Shown: piece by piece, positions 8,542-16,190 of the stretch
How the letters are laid out: every line of letters begins with the position of its first letter
Position numbering within the stretch: the stretch's first letter is position 1
Assembly (NCBI GenBank): GCA_963667315.1
Contig: OY763325.1
Coordinates: 3,038,001-3,102,000, forward strand
DNA from: DAINPP01 sp963667315
Lineage (GTDB): Bacteria; Thermotogota; Thermotogae; MWEM01
Length of the DNA: 64,000 nucleotides
Direction: 5' to 3'
Program-made: the position numbers and the translations under genes
The notes under the pieces: model-generated
What the model saw: only the letters and a program-made list of their open reading frames with translations
Told to the model about the DNA's origin: nothing
The model's database searches: none

Positions 8542-9038
8542 TATATCCCCTTCTTATAATAATAGATTCGGGCAAATCCTTCCACGATGTTGGCGAAGAA
8601 GAACGAGACAAATAAGATATTGGCTATTGTAAATACGGGCTGTCCAAGTGCCAGAAGAATAACGGAGGCGATAAAACCAAATCCCGTTGTAAAATAACCG
8701 GCTCTCATCGATTTGAGTTCAATCAATTTTGACATCTCATCTTCCACCATTTCATTTTTAATCCTGTTACCAATCTCCTCATCCGAACAATCCTGATCTT
8801 TTACTGTTTCTTTCACCGCCAGTCCTATCGAGAACAGAATATGAAAGATAATCTCTACTGCTATGAAAACAACGATCCCGATTCCTATGAAGATAAGCAT
8901 CATCTGTGCCAGAGGTTGTAAATCGTTCAACCCCAAAAGTCCGTTCTGATATTTGCCGTTTAACTGAAGGAGGTAAACCATCAGTACAACAGCACCTGCG
9001 AGAATTCTTGTTAAAGTTCTTATGATTGGATAAGCCAT
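8541..9038 (-). CDS. Four-helix membrane protein paired with XRE regulator
   Basis: A 165-residue protein with four predicted membrane segments (about residues 5-25, 44-68, 112-132, 138-156) and a charged cytoplasmic loop KETVKDQDCSDEEIGNRIKNEMVEDEM. I do not recognise a defined family, but small membrane proteins with this topology next to a YozG-like XRE gene are a recurrent arrangement in Firmicutes. First gene of a two-gene operon; ribosome site AAGGAGG. Confidence 0.75.
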   Translation of the reverse strand: MAYPIIRTLTRILAGAVVLMVYLLQLNGKYQNGLLGLNDLQPLAQMMLIFIGIGIVVFIAVEIIFHILFSIGLAVKETVKDQDCSDEEIGNRIKNEMVEDEMSKLIELKSMRAGYFTTGFGFIASVILLALGQPVFTIANILFVSFFFANIVEGFARIYYYKKGI

Positions 9039-9075
9039 TTCAATTCCTCCTTATGATGTATGTTTTTACATACAA

Positions 9076-9104
9076 AGTGTATCATATATTTGATACTATG
9101 TCAA
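9076..9104 (-). promoter_or_regulatory. Promoter with palindrome between -35 and -10
   Basis: On the minus strand TTGACA (9099-9104), 17 bp, TACACT (9076-9081). The spacer holds a perfect inverted repeat GTATCA-N6-TGATAC (9079-9096), placed where an XRE repressor would block polymerase. Confidence 0.72.
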
Positions 9105-9240
9105 GTATATACGACACATGATAAAGAGGATAATAAAAATTGAAGAGCAAATGGCTTCAAAAACTAATTTCGATGATCAAATTCATTAAAGGGTAATTTT
9201 GAACTATATCATTTTAATTAAAGTGAATACAGGTTTTGAA

Positions 9241-9282
9241 AAAAAACCTCCGGAATCTATATCTGATTCCAGAGGAGTTTTT
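9241..9282 (-). terminator. Terminator of the S41-type protease gene
   Basis: Stem CTCCGGAATC / GATTCCAGAG (one mismatch) extended by flanking A/T pairs. On the minus strand the hairpin is followed by eight T residues, 10 nt after the stop codon at 9292. Confidence 0.88.
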
Positions 9283-9291
9283 CTTTATCGC

Positions 9292-10833
9292 TTAAAACGT
9301 TTTGATTGCTTCAAAAACGGTATCCACACCTGAGATGAAATCGTCAAAGGTACGATAGATGAGAATATCAGGTTCAATGAAGCTGCTGTCATCTTCACTG
9401 TTTTTGAAATATTTCGTGGAATAATACACAGGAAGTTTCAGGTTAGGGAGGATAAATGAACCGAGTTCCCCGTAATGATTGGCACCTGAAGTCGTTGGTT
9501 CCCCAATGATGGTGGCGTTGCAGTTATTTTTAAAGTCCATCGTGTTGATGATGGCCGATGAAAAAGTTTTGTTTCCGACGATGACATAGATGTCCGCATC
9601 GGTGTTGATATTTTGGATTGCCTGTGATAGCAATGTTCCGTAAATGCTGTTGCCACCGGAATTGTACCTCAGATCAACGACAAACTTTTTAACTTTCTTT
9701 GTATTCAGGAGATTTATCAGATCGGATTGAATTTTAAAAAATTTCGGTTGTCCCGGTTGTGTATTATCCTGACAACGGTTGTACTGGAAGTAAAGGATGG
9801 CATCCTCTTCAAAATATTCATAAAAGAAATTTTCATCGGTACGTTTTTCTGCAAGACTTGGTGTCCATTCCAGTTGAATGATATTCTGCTTGAATTCGGA
9901 AGCGGTTAGTTTTTTCGGTGTTATTTCAAACCTTTCGCCGTCTTTTTCCACAGCGAATCGTTCATTTTTCCCATCTACAACTCCGCAGTAAGCCAACGCA
10001 AGTGGAGAGTTGAGGAATTCCTGTGCGTTGAAGGAAACGGCGATGGTGTTCTGTGCGGGTATGATTCGTTCCAGTTTCTGGAGAATCTCCGGCAGTTCTT
10101 TGCCCCCTATTGAGATGAGTTTTGCACCGAGCAGGTCTTTACAGGCATCAGTGGTGGCAAAGAGATAATAGTCCTGACCTGTTTTTCTGAAATAGAATGG
10201 ATAATAATATTTCCGGTAATTGTTATATCCGAAGATCTCTGTATGCGGATCATCTACGAGCGCAAGGATTTCCTTTATCCCGAGAAAGAGCTCAGTGGGT
10301 GAGAGGAAGTCGGCTTTTTCCATCAGTTCATCGCATGCGTTATTAAAATCTTCTTCCGAAACCTTGAAAAAGAGATCGAGATGCTTTTTCGGAAGTGTTT
10401 TTTTCAGATAGTCTATGTCCAACCCCCAACCGGTCTGATCTGTTGCAAAGCGATTGAATGATCCGGTTCTCGATTCAACGGTTCCAGTTGGACTTATCCT
10501 GACTATTTCACCTTTCAGACGGTTGTCAGTCATTTTATCCAAAGTATAGGTCGCATTGAAGGTGTACCCCTGGATGGTGGTTGTCAGATAAAGCTTTGTC
10601 TCATCTTTTATTCCTGTCATAGGGATCTTGAAGTCTCCTCCCCAGTAAAAAACATTCGGTTGTTCTTCCAAAAGGTTGATGATTATCTTTGCCGGATATT
10701 TTTGATTGTTGTTTGAAGAAATATTTTCGCCTTCCCAGTATCCTGTGAACGTATTCTCTGCTGTTTTTGCTGAAAAGACCGTTATCGTGAGTACTAAAAT
10801 AAATATTGCCAACCAAACAAATTTAAATTTCAA
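9292..10833 (-). CDS. S41-family (C-terminal processing) peptidase-like exported protein
   Basis: An exported or membrane-anchored serine peptidase of about 513 residues. An N-terminal hydrophobic segment (FVWLAIFILVLTITVF) acts as signal or anchor, a beta-rich domain follows, then the S41 core: FVVDLRYNSGG, then VGNKTFSSAIINTMDF with the candidate nucleophile serine, and GEPTTSG. No PDZ domain is obvious. The GTG at 10842 abuts its AAAGG site, so the in-frame TTG at 10833 (7 nt spacing) is the likelier start. Substrate unknown. Single-gene unit with its own terminator. Confidence 0.85.
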   Translation of the reverse strand: MKFKFVWLAIFILVLTITVFSAKTAENTFTGYWEGENISSNNNQKYPAKIIINLLEEQPNVFYWGGDFKIPMTGIKDETKLYLTTTIQGYTFNATYTLDKMTDNRLKGEIVRISPTGTVESRTGSFNRFATDQTGWGLDIDYLKKTLPKKHLDLFFKVSEEDFNNACDELMEKADFLSPTELFLGIKEILALVDDPHTEIFGYNNYRKYYYPFYFRKTGQDYYLFATTDACKDLLGAKLISIGGKELPEILQKLERIIPAQNTIAVSFNAQEFLNSPLALAYCGVVDGKNERFAVEKDGERFEITPKKLTASEFKQNIIQLEWTPSLAEKRTDENFFYEYFEEDAILYFQYNRCQDNTQPGQPKFFKIQSDLINLLNTKKVKKFVVDLRYNSGGNSIYGTLLSQAIQNINTDADIYVIVGNKTFSSAIINTMDFKNNCNATIIGEPTTSGANHYGELGSFILPNLKLPVYYSTKYFKNSEDDSSFIEPDILIYRTFDDFISGVDTVFEAIKTF

Positions 10834-10936
10834 AATTGTCACCTTTCTTCTGTTAGAATTTGAGCTATTCGATACTTAACCCCGTAGATTATAACAAAAT
10901 AAATTTTCGAACAGAAATTTCAAAATTTGTAAGAGG

Positions 10937-10984
10937 TTGACAAAGCGACACTCGTGTCGTATAATAAAAGCGACACAAGTGTCG
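10937..10984 (+). promoter_or_regulatory. Consensus promoter with two TetR operators
   Basis: TTGACA (10937-10942), 17 bp, TATAAT (10960-10965). A palindrome CGACACTCGTGTCG (10946-10959) fills the spacer, and a second, CGACACAAGTGTCG (10971-10984), covers the transcription start. Centres are 25 bp apart. The two sites differ only in the central 2 bp, as expected for cooperative binding by the TetR protein encoded next. Confidence 0.88.
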
Positions 10985-11009
10985 TTAAAATGATTGGAAG
11001 GAGAAGGGT

Positions 11010-11594
11010 ATGTCGAAAAAAGGTGAAGCGACTAAACGAGGCATTATAGAATCGTCAAAAGTGTTATTTTCTCAAAAGGGCTATCTGGCTGTTACGATGA
11101 AGGATGTCTGCGAAATCTGTTCATTAAGTCGTGGTGGCTTGTACCGGTATTTCTCATCGACAAGGGAGATATTTGTCACGATGCTTGATAACGATATTGA
11201 TGATAATCGTCACGCTGTAAAGGAGGCAATAAAGGAAAAGGTTGCTGCGAAGCATTTGTTCGAACATTATGCAAATTATGAAAAGAAAGAAATTTTCAGT
11301 GATACGAAAGGCTTGTATTTTGCAATACATGAATTTGCCTTTGCTGAACCGGCGTATCGTAGATATTTTGACAAAAGGGTTGAAATGTCCTTGAATATAC
11401 TCACAATGATATTCCGTTATGGACAGGAAACCGGCGAATTCAAGGATTTTGACGTGTTTGACGTTGCGACGCATATTTTGTACTTTTTTGATGCTCTAAA
11501 AACGTCATCGTCTGTTCTGACCATTACAACAGAAATGGTGGACAGACAAATTAACATCATAAAGGAGATGATTTATGAAAATTACAGTCTTTAA
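11010..11594 (+). CDS. TetR/AcrR family regulator of a flavoprotein operon
   Basis: 194-residue regulator. The helix-turn-helix is at residues 8-55 (GIIESSKVLFSQKGYLAVTM, then SLSRGGLYRYFSSTREIFV), followed by a C-terminal ligand domain. It overlaps the downstream flavoprotein gene by 20 nt, so the two form one translationally linked operon. Two matching palindromes over its own promoter indicate autoregulation. An inducer that the flavoprotein reduces would be the simplest logic, but the ligand is unknown. Confidence 0.9.
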   Translation: MSKKGEATKRGIIESSKVLFSQKGYLAVTMKDVCEICSLSRGGLYRYFSSTREIFVTMLDNDIDDNRHAVKEAIKEKVAAKHLFEHYANYEKKEIFSDTKGLYFAIHEFAFAEPAYRRYFDKRVEMSLNILTMIFRYGQETGEFKDFDVFDVATHILYFFDALKTSSSVLTITTEMVDRQINIIKEMIYENYSL

Positions 11595-12246
11595 TGGAAG
11601 CCCTAAAGGGATAAAGAGTAACACAAATGTCATTGCAGACGCTTTCCTCGAAGGTGCGGAAGCCGCAGGAGCTGAAACGAAGAATGTTTTTCTGATTGAC
11701 AGGAATATTCAACATTGTATTGGATGTTTTAGCTGCTGGTATAAAACACCCGGGAAATGTGTTTTAAAGGATGATATGGAAGAACTTCTTGATTTGTACA
11801 AGCGTTCAGATATCGTGTGTTTTGGTACACCTGTATATCTCTGGAATGTGACCGCCTGCTTAAAGAATTTTATGGATCGGTTGATTCCGGTGAAGCGTCC
11901 TAACATCGTTGAGGAGAACGGCAATTTCGATATGGAAAATACGCTGAGCAGATTTCCGGATGTGGTTATTATCGCTAATTCGGGTTTTCCCGGAAATAAA
12001 AATTTCCATACGATGCGGGAAGTGGTTAAAAAAACCAATCCCATATTAGAGATATACAGAAACAACGGCATGCTGCTTCGGATGGAACGGGAAGATATCA
12101 AGACCAAGGTACAGGCATATCTTTCATACGTTAAAGAAGCTGGATTTCAGCTAGCTTCTGATGGTAAGTTATCAGATAATGTGATAACCGGAGTTAATTC
12201 TGAGTTGATGACAACTGAAGAATATATCAAAGCAATTGGTGGATAG
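11575..12246 (+). CDS. NADPH-dependent FMN reductase / iron-sulfur flavoprotein
   Basis: Flavodoxin-fold oxidoreductase of 223 residues. The FMN phosphate loop reads FNGSPKGIKSNTN, and a second FMN-contact segment reads FGTPVYLWNVTACLKNFMDR. A compact cysteine motif C-x2-C-x2-C-x6-C (CIGCFSCWYKTPGKC, residues 46-60) matches the [4Fe-4S] site of iron-sulfur flavoproteins such as Isf. It probably transfers electrons from NAD(P)H or ferredoxin to quinones, nitro compounds or oxygen species. Controlled by the TetR gene it overlaps. Confidence 0.86.
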   Translation: MKITVFNGSPKGIKSNTNVIADAFLEGAEAAGAETKNVFLIDRNIQHCIGCFSCWYKTPGKCVLKDDMEELLDLYKRSDIVCFGTPVYLWNVTACLKNFMDRLIPVKRPNIVEENGNFDMENTLSRFPDVVIIANSGFPGNKNFHTMREVVKKTNPILEIYRNNGMLLRMEREDIKTKVQAYLSYVKEAGFQLASDGKLSDNVITGVNSELMTTEEYIKAIGG

Positions 12247-12748
12247 CTTGATGAGGCAAGAAAGGAAACGCTATGGATGAAACAATCGTCAAAGTGATAC
12301 AAAAAAATTGATCATTGCAGTTCTGTCTCGAATCAATTTTCATGCAAAATCTCTACGGATTATCTGATAAAATAGCCGCTTTAATAAGAAAAATCGTGTA
12401 AATAAATGACTTTTTACCTGCTGTCAATCTTTGTATAATAAAAAACTTTTTCACTAACTGTCTCTGCAATTGATGTTTAATCGGTGCATTAAAACAGATG
12501 GTTTTAATCACAAGGTGCTTTGGCGAGATTGGTACTGGAATGGATCAACTCGTTGAAGAATCTGAAGAGAACATTGCCTTGTCATCCGATCTGCGGAATA
12601 AGTTTTAAGAAGAGTGATGAAACAGAGTGTAGACTTTGAACTGTAAGGCTGAACGGAGAATATTTAGGTACTAAAAGATATTGACAAAATTTGAATTTTA
12701 AAGTAAAATATGTTTTAGTACATAAAATATATTCGAAGGGAGAACGCC
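12247..12748 (+). other. Non-coding stretch with possible gene relics
   Basis: No full gene. A 12-codon reading frame with a good start context (ATG at 12273) ends at once. A 36-codon frame at 12498-12608, beginning MVLITRCFGEIGTGMDQLV, looks protein-like but has no ribosome site. These may be the worn ends of a lost gene. The MarR promoter lies at the far end. Confidence 0.4.
12668..12721 (+). promoter_or_regulatory. MarR promoter flanked by inverted half-operators
   Basis: TTGACA (12681-12686), 17 bp, TAAAAT (12704-12709). The arms GTACTAAAA (12668-12676) and TTTTAGTAC (12713-12721) are perfect inverted repeats on either side of the promoter. They are likely binding sites for the MarR protein that follows. 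Confidence 0.72.
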
Positions 12749-13210
12749 ATGGAAGAAGCAATCAAGTTTTTGCAACAGTGGACAAAAATTCAGTATCGAA
12801 TTAACGCCAACGATAAAAAGCCGAGAAATTTTGGGACTTCGCAATTGTTACATCAATCCGAGATACATTTCATTGATGCGATTGAGACGGGAGAGGGTTT
12901 GAATGCCTCGCAACTTTCAGAAAAATTGGGTGTTACCAACGGTGCCGTTACACAGACAGCAGATAAACTCTTAAAGAAGCACTTGATCAAAAAATACAGA
13001 ATTCCCGGAAACAAAAAAGAAATCTATTTAAAACTGACACCGGAGGGAGAAATTGCCTTTAAAAATCACAGACTCTTTCACAAGAAAACCAGCGATAAAA
13101 TTATCGATTATCTGGATAGTCTGAGTGCAGAACAATTGGATGCCTTATTTGGATTGTTGGACATCATTGAGCGGAATTTACCCGATCTGAGCAAGGAGGC
13201 TGGAGAATGA
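12749..13210 (+). CDS. MarR family transcriptional regulator
   Basis: 153-residue winged-helix regulator. Recognition region: LNASQLSEKLGVTNGAVTQT, then the wing KKYRIPGNKKEIYLKLTPEG, then a C-terminal dimerisation helix. Ribosome site GAAGGGAGAAC. It overlaps the following flavodoxin-ferredoxin gene by ATGA, so it very likely controls that gene. Its operator candidate flanks the shared promoter. Confidence 0.92.
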   Translation: MEEAIKFLQQWTKIQYRINANDKKPRNFGTSQLLHQSEIHFIDAIETGEGLNASQLSEKLGVTNGAVTQTADKLLKKHLIKKYRIPGNKKEIYLKLTPEGEIAFKNHRLFHKKTSDKIIDYLDSLSAEQLDALFGLLDIIERNLPDLSKEAGE

Positions 13211-14085
13211 AAATAGTAATCATCGTATTTAGTCCATCAGGGCACACTTTAAAAGCGGCGGAGATGATTAAAAATAGCTGTGAAGAAAAAGATGCTTCCG
13301 TGAAGCTGGTCAATATTACCGGGAAAAATGAGTTGTTGTTTGATGCGGAGAGAGAAACCAATCTGAAAAAACAACTCGGGGAATACGATCTTCTGTTTAT
13401 TGGCGGGCCGGTTTATGCCGGACACATGGAAAGAAATATCCTGAATATTATTCAAATGCTTCCCCCTCCCGATAAAACGCATTCAAATGCGGTGGTCCCC
13501 TTTGTGACCTATGGCGGGGCTCATTCCTTTATCGCACTTGAGGAAACGGGGGATTTACTGAAAGAGAAAAACTATCAATCCCTTCTCGGTATAAAAATTG
13601 CGGCCAAACATACGTTGACTACAACCTTTTCGAAGGTGATCAACCCGGACAAACCCGGAGAAGAAGAGGAGAAAATAATCGGTGAAGCCGTAGATCGCGT
13701 GTTTAAATATTTAGACGGTGGAAGAGAAGAGATTGTTGATCGGAGTGAGGCCTTTGCATATTGTCCCGAAAAATTCAGAGTCATGCTGAAGTCATACAGT
13801 CAGGAAAAATTTCACGACGACTTTAAACGGGTTACGATCAACGACGAGAAGTGTATAAAGTGTCGGAAATGTGTTTCCGTGTGTCCGGTGAATCTGTTTC
13901 ACTTTACAAATAATGCGGTCATCATGGAGACGGATAAAAAGAGATGTATTCTCTGTGCCGAATGTTTTCATTCCTGTCCCGCAGGAGCCATAGAACATCC
14001 CTATATAGAAATGGCGAGGAAGCGGTTGCAGGATGGATTCATCGAAATGGAAGAAGAGCAGTCGGCGATTTATCCAAATGAATAA
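13207..14085 (+). CDS. EFR1-type protein: flavodoxin domain plus two [4Fe-4S] clusters
   Basis: 292 residues. An N-terminal flavodoxin-like domain (FSPSGHTLKAAEMI phosphate loop; FIGGPVYAGHMERNI second loop) is followed by a bacterial-ferredoxin domain with two cluster motifs, CIKCRKCVSVCP and CILCAECFHSCP. This is the EFR1 family layout, intramolecular electron transfer between FMN and clusters in anaerobes; the physiological partner is unknown. Second gene of the MarR operon. Confidence 0.9.
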   Translation: MKIVIIVFSPSGHTLKAAEMIKNSCEEKDASVKLVNITGKNELLFDAERETNLKKQLGEYDLLFIGGPVYAGHMERNILNIIQMLPPPDKTHSNAVVPFVTYGGAHSFIALEETGDLLKEKNYQSLLGIKIAAKHTLTTTFSKVINPDKPGEEEEKIIGEAVDRVFKYLDGGREEIVDRSEAFAYCPEKFRVMLKSYSQEKFHDDFKRVTINDEKCIKCRKCVSVCPVNLFHFTNNAVIMETDKKRCILCAECFHSCPAGAIEHPYIEMARKRLQDGFIEMEEEQSAIYPNE

Positions 14086-14301
14086 AATCCTGTAACTTTC
14101 GAAACACCCCACATAAAAGCTTTTCAGAACCAGATAAACAAAGCCCTCTTGATGCAAAGCCTCTCCTGGAGTTGTCTTTTTTCTGTTCAATTTTTGGGTG
14201 CAGTCAAACGTTCCCCATGGTGTAAATAACGCTCATTATGATAGAATTGAATTTGAAATGAGAAAAACATGTGGCAGTTATACACATGAGGAGGCGAAGG
14301 A

Positions 14302-15144
14302 ATGACAGGTGTAATCGATACGGGTGGCGGTCTCAGAGGAATCTTCGGAGCAGGTGTTTTTGACTACTGTCTGGACAAACAGATTGATTTTGATTATTGT
14401 ATAGGTATTTCGGCGGGTAGTGCAAACGTCGTGTCGTATATTGGCGGACAGAAAGGAAGAAACTATCAGTTTTACATGGAATATTCCTTTCGCCATCAGT
14501 ATATGAGCTTTCGGAACTTTATACGCACCGGTTCTTATGTTAATCTGGATTATGTTTACAGTGACCTTTCGAATAGCTATGGGGAAAATCCGTTGAATTA
14601 TGAGGGAATTAAAAGATCCGAAAAAATACTGAAAATAGTCGCATTGAACGCCTTGACCGGTGAATCCATTTATTTTGATAAAGATGATATGGCACATGAT
14701 GACTACGACATATTGAAAGCTTCTTCCAATATCCCCGTCATTTGTAAACCTTATTTTGTGAAGGGAATCCCCTGCTACGATGGAGGCCTTGCTGAACCGG
14801 TTCCGATAAAAAAGGCCTTTGAAGAAGGGTGTGAGAAAGTAGTGGTAGTCCTGACAAAGCCCAGAGAATTTCTCAGAACACCGGATAAGGATGTGCGCAT
14901 CTCGCGCTTAATCCGATATAAATATGACAAAGTTGCCCATAGTCTGAAAACTCGGGCTGAAAAATATAACGAATCCGTTGCCCTGGCAAAAGCGTATGAA
15001 AAACAGGGGAAAGTTTTGATTGTTGCGCCAACGGATATCAGCGGAATGAGGACCCTGACCAAAAACAGCGAAGGGATGCAGCGTATGTATGATCAGGGAT
15101 ATACTGCTGCTAAATCAATTACTGCATTCTTGAGTGCGAGATGA
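14302..15144 (+). CDS. Patatin-like phospholipase / acyl hydrolase (YjjU-like)
   Basis: 280-residue serine hydrolase of the patatin family. The Ser-Asp dyad and oxyanion hole are intact: GGGLRG (oxyanion), GISAGS (nucleophile elbow, residue about 36) and YDGGLAEPVP (DGG aspartate). No signal peptide, so it is a cytosolic lipid acyl hydrolase acting on an unknown substrate. Ribosome site GAGGAGGCGAAGG. Monocistronic as far as visible. Confidence 0.9.
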   Translation: MTGVIDTGGGLRGIFGAGVFDYCLDKQIDFDYCIGISAGSANVVSYIGGQKGRNYQFYMEYSFRHQYMSFRNFIRTGSYVNLDYVYSDLSNSYGENPLNYEGIKRSEKILKIVALNALTGESIYFDKDDMAHDDYDILKASSNIPVICKPYFVKGIPCYDGGLAEPVPIKKAFEEGCEKVVVVLTKPREFLRTPDKDVRISRLIRYKYDKVAHSLKTRAEKYNESVALAKAYEKQGKVLIVAPTDISGMRTLTKNSEGMQRMYDQGYTAAKSITAFLSAR

Positions 15145-15548
15145 TGTTCCTGTTTGTTTATCGGTCTTGTCCATTTTTTATGAAAACCTTTCATGTGACA
15201 GCACATGTTCGGCTGGTAGTTGTTATCGGCAATCTTTCTGTGATTCTTATACAGCTTATCCATATCGTATAGAAAAAGATTATGTTTTTCTGTCAACAGT
15301 TTTGACAGGGTTATCTTACCCTAGCAGGCAGTTTCGCAAACGAATAAAACATTTTTAAACTTCTCTTTTATGATGTTATTTTCTATCTTCAAGCGGTTGT
15401 TTTTCAAAGGCGGTGTACAGGGTAAGTCTTCGGAGGAAGGATACTTAGAAACGCAGAAAATAAAAAAGAAAGTACTGGAAACTTTGATATATAAATGAAA
15501 AAAGGGGGTTATCTCCCCCCTTTTAGACGATTAATAAAAATTTATACC
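15145..15548 (+). other. Non-coding stretch with a doubtful 42-codon frame
   Basis: Mostly no recognisable content. A frame at 15370-15498 encodes 42 residues ending KKKVLETLIYK and stops at a terminator hairpin, but it has no ribosome binding site. It may be a relic or a chance frame. Confidence 0.3.
15498..15524. terminator. Terminator of the small acidic protein gene
   Basis: Stem AAAAGGGGG / CCCCCTTTT with a short AT-rich loop. On the minus strand it ends in six T residues, shortly after the stop at 15549. Confidence 0.8.
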
Positions 15549-15710
15549 TTAATAGTCGTAGTCTTTATAATCTGTCGATTCATCATCCTCAAAATCACTG
15601 TCATCGTAGACATCTTCATAGTCCAGTCCTAAGTCCTCGCACAGTTCCTCAATGCTAACATAAAGTCCTTCATCCAGCATTTTCTGATACCTTGGTTTGT
15701 ATTTACCCAT
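15549..15710 (-). CDS. Small acidic protein, 53 residues
   Basis: Not a known family to me. The basic N-terminus MGKYKPRYQKML is followed by an acidic tail that is almost entirely Asp, Glu, Tyr and Ser (EDVYDDSDFEDDESTDYKD). The ATG at 15710 is chosen because AAAGGAG precedes it by 8 nt; a longer frame to 15746 lacks one. It has its own terminator. Strong ribosome site and terminator make it a real gene. A DNA mimic or metal/nucleic-acid-interacting peptide is possible but unproven. Confidence 0.65.
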   Translation of the reverse strand: MGKYKPRYQKMLDEGLYVSIEELCEDLGLDYEDVYDDSDFEDDESTDYKDYDY

Positions 15711-16190
15711 ATTCACTACTCCTTTAATAAAATGTTTTAAAACCAAAAACTAAAAACAAAAAGCAGCTAAGCAAATAAACAATTTTCATGATTCTTTTGT
15801 GAAAAACAAGGGAATTCTATCACATGGAATATGTTTTGTCAATACCTTTTGTAAGTCTTTTATATAGCGGGTTGTAGTTGTATTTAACTGCGTAGGAAAT
15901 AACAATATTCAGAGAATGATTTCTTGATTTTGTGATGAAAAAAAAGCAGAAAAAAAGGGAGGGTTCCAGTGGAGATTCATCAGGTTTTTTTAAATTATCG
16001 AGATTTAGATCACCAAGAATTTGAAAAAAACGAATTTATTTATATAAAAAGAACGTCTTTGAGATAAAGGATAAGATAACAACTTCTTAGCAGGGGATTG
16101 GTTTCTGCTATTCTTTATCCAACATATCTTCAGTAACTTCAAAATGAAACACCCTTTGTTGAAAAAAATAAAATAAAGAGTGAGGTATTT
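15711..16190. other. AT-rich intergenic region
   Basis: Upstream of both the small acidic gene (minus) and lnt (plus). It contains A-tracts and a weak GGATAA...TTATCC pairing around 16068-16120. I find no gene, and no promoter convincing enough to list. Confidence 0.4.

Noticed and set aside
15093..15296. Minus-strand 67-codon frame overlapping the end of the patatin gene
   Set aside because: It starts with TTG, has no ribosome site, overlaps a secure gene and shows no known motif.
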